Under the pieces are notes generated by a model. The model worked only from the letters and a program-made list of their open reading frames with translations. It did not search any database and had not been told where the DNA came from. DNA of 5,681 nt, from NCBI GenBank assembly GCA_959606905.1, contig CAUHML010000191.1, forward strand, positions 1 through 5,681. The letters run 5' to 3'. The position numbers and the translations under genes are program-made. Positions 1 through 5,681 of this stretch are shown one piece after another; position 1 is the stretch's first letter, and each line of letters begins with the position of its first letter. Source of the DNA: an uncultured Bacteroides sp. (GTDB taxonomy: Bacteria; Bacteroidota; Bacteroidia; Bacteroidales; Bacteroidaceae).

Positions 1-42
1 TTATTTGATAAAATAGTATTATAAGGTTTGCTGCTAAAAGTC

Positions 43-50
43 TACTTTTG
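43..50 (+). promoter_or_regulatory. Candidate Bacteroides -7 promoter element (TAnnTTTG)
   Basis: The bases TACTTTTG match the Bacteroides sigma-ABfr -7 consensus TAnnTTTG exactly. No TTTG-type -33 element lies at the expected 19-21 nt spacing; the region about 18-24 reads only A/T-rich. A weak -33 is common for activator-dependent PUL promoters. Transcription would start near position 57 and give a 5' leader of about 200 nt before the SusC-like gene. In AT-rich DNA an 8-mer with two free positions can occur by chance, so this is a candidate only. A weaker alternative, TATATTTA, lies at 162-169. Confidence 0.4.
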
Positions 51-86
51 TCAAGCCTAATTAAAATTTGATAATAATCATATAAT

Positions 87-197
87 GTTTAACCGCTAAT
101 GAAATGAAAAATGCCTATGAGAAAGGAGTGATATGTATACCAACCACTTTATAGAATAAGGTATATTTAATTTTTCCTCAAAAAGAGAAGTTTAACC
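87..197 (+). repeat. Spaced 8-bp direct repeat GTTTAACC (87-94 and 190-197)
   Basis: GTTTAACC occurs twice in the leader, 103 bp apart start to start. The second copy is also the left arm of the inverted repeat at 190-208. It may represent half-sites for a regulator, or chance in A/T-rich DNA. Confidence 0.25.
120..159 (+). promoter_or_regulatory. Strong anti-SD match followed by an 8-codon mini-ORF in the leader
   Basis: Bases 120-128 read AGAAAGGAG, which complements nine contiguous bases of the CCTCCTTTCT tail typical of Bacteroidota 16S rRNA. Four bases later an ATG (133-135) opens a short frame MYTNHFIE that ends with TAA at 157-159. The downstream SusC-like gene itself has no such motif. 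The element could be a leader peptide or a ribosome-binding site inside the 5' UTR, or a chance purine run. There is no evidence for translation beyond the sequence. Confidence 0.3.
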
Positions 198-208
198 TTA
201 TATTAAAC
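190..208 (+). promoter_or_regulatory. Inverted repeat / stem-loop in SusC-gene leader (first of two)
   Basis: GTTTAA (190-195) and TTAAAC (203-208) form a perfect 6-bp inverted repeat around the 7-nt spacer CCTTATA. In RNA this is a weak A/U-rich stem; in DNA it could equally be a dyad operator. The left half plus two bases, GTTTAACC, also occurs at 87-94. It directly abuts the next stem-loop at 209. Confidence 0.4.
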
Positions 209-231
209 GGTAGATGCCGCCAGGCAATACC
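209..231 (+). promoter_or_regulatory. Stem-loop in SusC-gene leader (second of two)
   Basis: The outer stem GGTA (209-212) pairs with TACC (228-231), and the inner stem TGCC (215-218) pairs with GGCA (223-226). A GCCA tetraloop closes it, with a 2/1 internal loop (GA opposite A). It is the most GC-rich stretch of the leader and ends 28 nt before the start codon. No U-tract follows, so it is not an intrinsic terminator. It is more likely a 5' UTR structure affecting stability or translation. Confidence 0.45.
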
Positions 232-259
232 AATTCATTAATCTAAGAAAAATACAAGT

Positions 260-3200
260 ATGAATTTAAATTTCAGAAGAACCGCGCTGCTCGTGGGTAT
301 CTGTTCGGCTGTCAGCCTGACTTATACTCCGCAACTTTTCGCCGCATCGGTCGATGCAATAGATGCTGTGCAGCAAGCAAAAAAAATCACAGGTACTGTA
401 ACAGATGCAATGGGACCGGTTATCGGTGCCAATGTGTTGGAAAAAGGCACCACAAATGGTGTTATTACTGACATTGACGGCAATTTCACATTGAATGTTC
501 AGCCGGGAGCAACGATTGTTGTGTCTTTTATAGGTTATCAGCCGCAAGAAATAGTGGTAGGTAACCAGACTAGTTTCAAGATTCAGCTAAAGGAAGATAC
601 GGAATTGTTGGATGAAGTAGTCGTAGTGGGTTACGGTGTACAGAAGAAGAAACTGGTGACAGGTGCTACGGTTGAGGTAAAAGGCGAAGACATCGCAAAA
701 TTAAATACTACGCAGGCATTGGGCGCTTTACAAAGCCAGTCTCCGGGTGTAAATATTCAGGCCGTTTCCGGTCAGCCGGGTGATGGGTTTAAAATTAATA
801 TTCGTGGTGCTGGTACTAACGGAAATACAGCTCCAGTTTACGTTATTGATGGTGTAGCCGGTGGCGATATTAACGCCTTGAATCCTGCCGATATTGAACG
901 TATTGACGTGTTGAAAGATGCTGCATCTTGTGCAATTTACGGTTCGAGCGGTGCCAACGGTGTTATCCTTATTACTACGAAGCAGGGTAAGGTAGGAAAG
1001 GTTTCTGTATCTTATGATGGAAACATAGGTTGGGCAAATATATATAAGATGCCTGATATGTTGAATGCCAAAGAATATATGGCGGTAATGGATCAAGTGG
1101 CCTATAATAATGGAGGCCAACCGTATGATTGGTCAAAATTCGTAGATGCTGATTTGCTGACTGCTTATCAGAATGGTACCAATCCTGGTACAGATTGGGT
1201 AAAAGAATTCCGGAATAAAAATGCTGTGGTTACTAATCATGCGTTGAATGTAACAGGTGGTTCTGAATTCTCCAAATTTTCGACAGGTATAGGCTATCAG
1301 TATCAAGATGGTGCATTCGGTGGTCCGGTGAAGACTGACTATCGTCGTTTTACTTTCCGCATTAATTCTGAGCATGTGATATATCGTAAGGGAGATGTGG
1401 ATGTGATAAAGTTTGGTGAGAATATATATTATCAGCACAAACAGAATCAAGGTGTGCAGTTAGGTAATCAATATTCGAATGACCTTTCTAATGCTTTGCG
1501 TGCTATTCCTCTGATTCCTGTATATAATGAAAATGGTGATTTCTTCATGTATGATGATTTGAAGAATTTTGGAACGAGTGCTAATGGTATACTTGATTAT
1601 ACTGCATATGCTTCTAATCCGATGGCTCACATGGTATATAATCAGGCTGGGAATAATAAGAATAAGAATTTTAATCTGAACACAGCGGCATATCTGGAAG
1701 TACAACCACTTAAGAATCTTATTTATAAAGGTCAGGTTAGTTACAAACAATGGTCAAGTTCATGGCGTTCATATCTTCCCGTTTACCAAATTAATAATCA
1801 GGGAGATAGCCGTGATAAAGACCAAACGATAAATAACGTGTCTTTGGGTTGGAACTGGAGTTTGACTAATACGTTGAGTTATCGGTTTGATATTACAGAC
1901 TTACATCATTTTGATGTTTTGGCTGGTACAGAGTATTCTAAATCAAGACCAACTTATGGCGAATCAGTAGAGGCAACCGGTTATAATAGTGCTTTTGGTG
2001 ACTTTACACATGCTTATTTGCATAATACAGAACGTAAAGCTACTGCTACAGTAAATGGTTATCCCTCGGATTATGGTTCTAAGATGTCTTATTTTGGACG
2101 TTTGAATTATGACTTTAAGGAAACTTATATGTTTTCTGCTATCATTCGTGCCGATGGCTCGTCTAAGTTTGCGAAAGGCAATCAATGGGGATATTTCCCA
2201 TCATTCTCTGCTGGTTGGGTTATTTCAAACGAGGCTTTTATGAAGAATACTGCTTCTTGGCTTGGTTTCTTGAAAGTCCGTGCTGGTTGGGGACAGAATG
2301 GTAATGACAATATCCCTAATTCAAATTGGCGTGCCGGTTACGAGTTTGGCGATTATGGTCTTTATACATTTGGCTCGGATAAGAATGGAGGTACAACCGG
2401 AGCTTACCCGAATCGTTTGGCTAACCCCGATTTGACATGGGAAACTTCAGAACAGACCAATATCGGTATTGATGCCCGTTTCTTGGATAACCGTCTGAGT
2501 TTTACCATGGACTGGTATAGCAAGCAGACGAAAGACTTGTTAGTGGAAGTGGGTACCAATGCGGCTTCCGGTTTCGCTACTCAATATCAAAATGCTGGTA
2601 CGGTAAAGAATACTGGCCTTGAACTTTCAATGGGCTGGAGAGATCAGATTGGTAAGGAGTTCAAGTATGGGGTGAATGTCAATATGGCCTATAATAAGAA
2701 TGAAGTAACGGAGGTTAATAACGCCAATCATTTTATTGAAGGCGGTAATGATTTGTTGGCTCAGAGTACGGGTCGGTTTGTCCGTATGGAAGAAGGACAT
2801 CCTATTGGCTATTTTTATGGTTATAAGACGGATGGTGTCATTCAGAACCAGAATGACTTGCAGGCATATCTTGACCAGAATTGTAAAGGAAATGCGGCAA
2901 ACTCTAAGCAAGGTGCAAGTATTAAACCGGGTGATTTGAAGTTTGTGGATGTTGATGGAAATGGGGTGATTAATGATGACGATAAGACTGATTTGGGTAA
3001 TCCTCATCCTGACGTGACAATGGGTCTTACGTTAAGTGCGGAATATAAAGGATTTGATTTCTCTGTAACAACCTATGGCGCTTTTGGTGCACAGGTAGCT
3101 CGCTCTTGGCGAAAGTTCTCAGATGGACAGTATGAAAACTATACGACAGAAGTTTACGATTACTGGCATGGCGAAGGAACCTCAAACAGATATCCGCTGC

Positions 3201-3508
3201 TTGCGCCGGGAAATAGTGGACAGAATTTCCAGGCCATTTCAGATATTTATATTGATGATGCCGACTATGTTCGCATTCAAAATCTGACTATAGGATACGA
3301 TTTCAAGAGAATTTGGAAGAACTGTCCGTTCCAGCAACTTCGTGTGTATGCTGCTGCACAGAATCTATTTACTTTTACCGGTTATAAAGGGATGGATCCG
3401 GAGAATGGTAGAGCCCTCAATGACAAAGAACCGTGGGTAACCGGTGTTGATGTAGGTAACTATCCTCAACCTCGTACTTATATGGTAGGTGTTAATGTTA
3501 AATTCTAA
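260..3508 (+). CDS. SusC/RagA-family TonB-linked outer membrane porin (PUL transporter)
   Basis: This gene encodes the outer membrane barrel that imports oligosaccharides with its SusD partner, powered by TonB. A signal peptide covers about residues 1-29 (RR near the N-terminus, hydrophobic core, cleavage near FAA/S). A carboxypeptidase-regulatory-like beta domain spans about 43-112 (ITGTVTDAMGPVIGANV through GYQPQEI). The TonB-box-like DEVVVVGYG lies at 118-126 and the plug at about 134-241. The plug includes IRGAG, YVIDG and the SusC/RagA signature region at about 211-240 (IERIDVLKDAA ... ANGVILITT). The rest is a 22-strand-type barrel with an acidic DVDGNGVINDDD loop at 897-908, MDPENG at 1045-1050 and a terminal Phe. 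At 1082 aa it is full length for the family. The start is secure: an in-frame TAA sits at 239-241 with no ATG between. There is no STN domain before the regulatory-like domain. The substrate cannot be inferred. The family call is very secure. Confidence 0.98.
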   Translation: MNLNFRRTALLVGICSAVSLTYTPQLFAASVDAIDAVQQAKKITGTVTDAMGPVIGANVLEKGTTNGVITDIDGNFTLNVQPGATIVVSFIGYQPQEIVVGNQTSFKIQLKEDTELLDEVVVVGYGVQKKKLVTGATVEVKGEDIAKLNTTQALGALQSQSPGVNIQAVSGQPGDGFKINIRGAGTNGNTAPVYVIDGVAGGDINALNPADIERIDVLKDAASCAIYGSSGANGVILITTKQGKVGKVSVSYDGNIGWANIYKMPDMLNAKEYMAVMDQVAYNNGGQPYDWSKFVDADLLTAYQNGTNPGTDWVKEFRNKNAVVTNHALNVTGGSEFSKFSTGIGYQYQDGAFGGPVKTDYRRFTFRINSEHVIYRKGDVDVIKFGENIYYQHKQNQGVQLGNQYSNDLSNALRAIPLIPVYNENGDFFMYDDLKNFGTSANGILDYTAYASNPMAHMVYNQAGNNKNKNFNLNTAAYLEVQPLKNLIYKGQVSYKQWSSSWRSYLPVYQINNQGDSRDKDQTINNVSLGWNWSLTNTLSYRFDITDLHHFDVLAGTEYSKSRPTYGESVEATGYNSAFGDFTHAYLHNTERKATATVNGYPSDYGSKMSYFGRLNYDFKETYMFSAIIRADGSSKFAKGNQWGYFPSFSAGWVISNEAFMKNTASWLGFLKVRAGWGQNGNDNIPNSNWRAGYEFGDYGLYTFGSDKNGGTTGAYPNRLANPDLTWETSEQTNIGIDARFLDNRLSFTMDWYSKQTKDLLVEVGTNAASGFATQYQNAGTVKNTGLELSMGWRDQIGKEFKYGVNVNMAYNKNEVTEVNNANHFIEGGNDLLAQSTGRFVRMEEGHPIGYFYGYKTDGVIQNQNDLQAYLDQNCKGNAANSKQGASIKPGDLKFVDVDGNGVINDDDKTDLGNPHPDVTMGLTLSAEYKGFDFSVTTYGAFGAQVARSWRKFSDGQYENYTTEVYDYWHGEGTSNRYPLLAPGNSGQNFQAISDIYIDDADYVRIQNLTIGYDFKRIWKNCPFQQLRVYAAAQNLFTFTGYKGMDPENGRALNDKEPWVTGVDVGNYPQPRTYMVGVNVKF

Positions 3509-3520
3509 AATTGATACACG

Positions 3521-5290
3521 ATGAAAAAAATAGCATATTTAATAGGTGCAGCTTTGATGATAGCAGGAATGTTTGCTTCTTGTAGCTTGGACTCGATGAG
3601 TCTGACGGAAAAAGATACGACCAATTTTCCTAAAACGGCTGAAGATGCCAATCAGGCTTTAGCTGCCATATATCAGAACCTGAATAATGTCAATGCTTTT
3701 CCACAGCAGTCTTTCTTGTATAATTCTCTGCTGGCTTGCGATGATATGTTGGGTGGTGGTGGTCCCAATGATAAGTTGATGCAATCTTTGGACCTTATTT
3801 GTAATACGGGTACAAATGCTACGCAGGATTACTGGGTGGCTCGCTATCAAGGAATCAACCGTGCCAATACGTTGTTGGAGGCTCTTGCTGGTATTGAAAT
3901 GGATCCGGAAGTAAGAGCGCAGGCTGAGGGCGAAGCCAAGTTCCTTCGTGCTTTTTATTACTACGAGTTGGCTTCCATGTATGGGCGCGTACCTTTGGTG
4001 ATTACTGCTTTGTTGCCCGAAGATACTACCCCTCCGACTGCCGCTGTTATCTGGGGGCAGATTCTGCAGGATCTTCGCGATGCGGCTGCAAATATGCCGG
4101 CTGTTCGCAAGTCGGATGGGCATGTTGATAAATATACGGCTGAAGCTATGTTAGGACGTGCCTGGTTGTATTATACTGGTATGTATGGCAATGGTGAAAC
4201 TCTGAACGATTTGGTTAGTACGAACTATAGTCCGTTGACTTCAGTTGATTTGCCTGATGGGACAACTTTGACCAAGCAGGATGTGGTTGGGTATATTGAT
4301 GATTGTGTGAATAATTCTGGTTATAGTCTTGTTCCTGAGTTTCGTAATTTGTGGGCATATACCAATAAATGTACGGTAGAAGATTTTCCGTTTACTGCCG
4401 GTCAGGGATTGAAGTGGGTAGAAGATGATGCAGCGGTAAATCCCGAATCCATGTTTGCCATTAAATATAATAAACTTGCATCTTGGAGCACTACTATCGG
4501 TTATGGTAACGGTTATGCTCTGCATTTTGGTGTACGTGGCAATGATCAGGCCAATTCTTTCCCCTTCGGACAAGGATGGGGTGCCGGTCCTGTAGCTCCC
4601 AATCTTTATAATGATTGGAGTGTGGCAGAACAAGATGATGCCCGTCGTCCGGCCTCCGTATTCAAGACGGAGGATATGCCGAGTTATAATAAAGGTGGTG
4701 GTGACGGCTTTATCCAAGAAACGGATTATTATCAGATGAAAATAGGTTCTATCATGGCTTATAGTACGGATGCGGCTGGAAATAAAACGATTGAGCCGGT
4801 ATTTGAGAAGATAATGTATGGTGCCGACGGCTGGATTAATGATAATCTGATGCAAACCGGTTCTATTCATGATTTGGTTTTGATTCGTTTTGCGGATGTA
4901 TTGTTGATGCAGTCTGAATTGAAGGAAGATGTTTCCGGTATAAACAGAGTGCGTAGTCGTGCCGGACTTGAACCTATTGGTACATATTCGTTGGCTGCAT
5001 TGCAGAATGAACGCCGTTGGGAATTATGTTTTGAAGGTACTCGCTGGAACGATATTCGCCGTTGGCATATTGCTGCCGATGCCCTTGAAAGACAGACGGG
5101 AGCAAAGGTTTATACAAATGGGGCTGAAAGCCGTAATGTGGCGCAGAACGGTGGTTATGCCGCACGTTATAAGGCTACGGCAGGTTTCCAGAAGATTCCC
5201 GAAAACCAAGTCCTCTTGAATGAAGGAAAGGTAGAACAAAATGAAGGTTATACGGATGCAAGTGCTGAGTATAATGGTTGGCAAGAATAG
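3521..5290 (+). CDS. RagB/SusD-family surface glycan-binding lipoprotein
   Basis: This gene encodes the SusD-type lid that captures glycan outside the cell and docks on the SusC barrel encoded 12 nt upstream. The lipoprotein signal peptide ends in FASC with the lipidated Cys at 21. The N-terminal SusD-like domain includes AEDANQALAAIYQNL and the helical KFLRAFYYYELASMYGRVPLV at 140-160, a hallmark of the family's TPR scaffold. The middle part carries GQGWGAGP (350-357) and DDARRP (372-377). The C-terminal SusD/RagB domain holds IRFADVLLMQSEL (455-467), NRVRSRAGL (475-483) and ERRWELCFEGTRWNDIRRW (497-515), followed by a FQKIPENQVLLNEG motif that replaces the usual FPIP-type ending. At 589 aa its length is normal. 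An in-frame TGA at 3512-3514 fixes the start at this ATG. The linker between LLMQSE and NRVR is short. The family is certain, but the bound glycan is unknown. Confidence 0.98.
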   Translation: MKKIAYLIGAALMIAGMFASCSLDSMSLTEKDTTNFPKTAEDANQALAAIYQNLNNVNAFPQQSFLYNSLLACDDMLGGGGPNDKLMQSLDLICNTGTNATQDYWVARYQGINRANTLLEALAGIEMDPEVRAQAEGEAKFLRAFYYYELASMYGRVPLVITALLPEDTTPPTAAVIWGQILQDLRDAAANMPAVRKSDGHVDKYTAEAMLGRAWLYYTGMYGNGETLNDLVSTNYSPLTSVDLPDGTTLTKQDVVGYIDDCVNNSGYSLVPEFRNLWAYTNKCTVEDFPFTAGQGLKWVEDDAAVNPESMFAIKYNKLASWSTTIGYGNGYALHFGVRGNDQANSFPFGQGWGAGPVAPNLYNDWSVAEQDDARRPASVFKTEDMPSYNKGGGDGFIQETDYYQMKIGSIMAYSTDAAGNKTIEPVFEKIMYGADGWINDNLMQTGSIHDLVLIRFADVLLMQSELKEDVSGINRVRSRAGLEPIGTYSLAALQNERRWELCFEGTRWNDIRRWHIAADALERQTGAKVYTNGAESRNVAQNGGYAARYKATAGFQKIPENQVLLNEGKVEQNEGYTDASAEYNGWQE

Positions 5291-5304
5291 AATATGAATT
5301 TAAA

Positions 5305-5681
5305 ATGAAAAAAGATATGAAAAAGATATTATTCGCAATACCTTTGTTTGCAATGCTGCTGGTGGCTTGCGATCCGATAGTGGATGAAATCAGTCCGGAT
5401 CCCAATGTCACACCGGAAAATCTTACTTTTGAACTTGTGGCCAAGAACCAGGGAAACAACAACATTCAGATTGTTCCTACTCCGTCACGTTATGTGAAGG
5501 TTTATGATGCTACGTCTGATACCAAGTTGGCAGAAGGTACGGCTCCGTCGGTTCAAGTAGCTCCTCCTAATAAAGAATTGCAAGTATATGTAACAACCAT
5601 TAATTCGGACGGCTCCATAACAAAATCGGCTTCCAAATCAATAGCAGTAACGGAGTATACAGATCTTCCCGCTATTTATGC
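5305..5681 (+). CDS. Putative surface lipoprotein, SGBP/SusE-like position, PKD/Ig-like fold suspected (3' truncated by window edge)
   Basis: This open frame starts 14 nt after the SusD stop and continues past the right edge, giving 125 residues plus two bases. The N-terminus is a clear lipoprotein signal: lysines, the hydrophobic run ILFAIPLFAMLLVAC, and a lipobox LVAC with Cys at residue 22. The Cys is followed by acidic, proline-containing DPIVDE, compatible with surface export in Bacteroidota. Residues about 39-118 alternate short hydrophobic stretches with polar turns (LTFELVA, IQIVPTP, VKVYDA, VQVAPP, LQVYVTTI, KSIAVTEY), as expected for a PKD- or Ig-like beta sandwich. By position it resembles the second surface glycan-binding protein of PULs, which recruits polysaccharide without enzymatic action. 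A second in-frame ATG at 5317 gives MKKILFAIP and is an equally good start. Lipoprotein status is strong, fold assignment is tentative, and no substrate can be named. A surface enzyme with an N-terminal beta domain is not excluded because the C-terminus is missing. Confidence 0.85.
   Translation, partial: MKKDMKKILFAIPLFAMLLVACDPIVDEISPDPNVTPENLTFELVAKNQGNNNIQIVPTPSRYVKVYDATSDTKLAEGTAPSVQVAPPNKELQVYVTTINSDGSITKSASKSIAVTEYTDLPAIY

Larger units (their letters stand above)
1..259. other. Upstream non-coding leader/intergenic region
   Basis: No credible protein gene is present here; frames on both strands are short. The stretch is strongly A/T-rich and carries the candidate promoter element, mini-ORF, repeats and stem-loops listed separately. 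Another short frame, ATG 104-106 to TAG 152-154 (16 codons, MKNAYEKGVICIPTTL), overlaps the mini-ORF but has no supporting signal. No end of an upstream gene can be recognised, so the orientation of the left neighbour is unknown. Confidence 0.7.

Noticed and set aside
36..49. AAAAG-TCTA-CTTTT inverted repeat as a terminator of an upstream gene
   Set aside because: The stem has one G-C pair and four A-T pairs, with no U-tract after it. It overlaps the candidate -7 element and is too weak to call a terminator.
728..1120. Minus-strand open frame opposite the porin plug domain
   Set aside because: It is a shadow of the SusC-like coding frame with low-complexity Ile/Thr/Asn composition, no signal or motif, and no start context.
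1380..1760. More A/T-rich, Asn/Tyr-rich middle of the porin gene as a transferred segment
   Set aside because: The frame and barrel pattern continue unbroken, and Asn/Tyr-rich loops are normal for SusC barrels. By-eye composition is not enough to claim mosaicism.
3509..3520. Possible regulatory or processing element between the porin and SusD genes
   Set aside because: The gap is only 12 nt and contains no stem-loop or U-run; it is a normal susC-susD junction.
4241..4870. 209-codon open frame on the minus strand inside the SusD-like gene
   Set aside because: It lies entirely opposite a confidently assigned gene. Its translation is Ile/Thr/Arg-rich, as expected from reading the complement of Bacteroides coding sequence, and shows no recognisable domain.
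5294..5308. ATGAATTTAAA before the third gene repeats the first 11 bases of the porin gene (260-270)
   Set aside because: Its frame ends after four codons at TGA 5306-5308. The match is A/T-rich and short, so chance is more likely than a gene remnant or recombination scar.

Overview
The window reads as the head of a polysaccharide utilization locus (PUL) from a Bacteroidota genome, most likely Bacteroides or a close relative. The evidence is a SusC/RagA-type TonB-dependent transporter followed 12 nt later by a RagB/SusD-type lipoprotein, then a third lipoprotein. The base composition is moderately AT-rich, the genes have A/T-rich start regions without Shine-Dalgarno (SD) motifs, and a TAnnTTTG element of the Bacteroides sigma-ABfr type lies upstream. 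The exact species and the glycan substrate cannot be read from this window.

Layout: positions 1-259 are a non-coding leader. It holds a candidate -7 element (43-50), a long anti-SD-like match followed by an 8-codon mini-ORF (120-159), an 8-bp direct repeat (87-94 and 190-197), and two abutting stem-loops (190-208 and 209-231) ending 28 nt before the first gene. The SusC-like porin occupies 260-3508 (1082 aa), the SusD-like lid lipoprotein 3521-5290 (589 aa), and the third gene starts near 5305 and runs off the right edge after 125 codons. All genes are on the + strand with gaps of 12 and 14 nt, so they very probably form one operon. No terminator is visible between them.

How the genes work together: in characterised Sus-type systems the SusD lipoprotein sits as a hinged lid on the SusC barrel, captures oligosaccharides at the cell surface and closes over the pore, and TonB/ExbBD energy moves the substrate into the periplasm. 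The gene after susD usually encodes an extra surface glycan-binding lipoprotein (SusE/SusF or SGBP-B type), which fits the lipobox and the beta-rich sequence of the third gene. The porin has no N-terminal STN signalling domain, so an ECF-sigma/anti-sigma transenvelope route is less likely than a two-component or SusR-like regulator outside the window.

Overall this is a well-known class of system with intact genes. I see no clear undescribed system in the coding part. The less ordinary material is the structured 5' leader.
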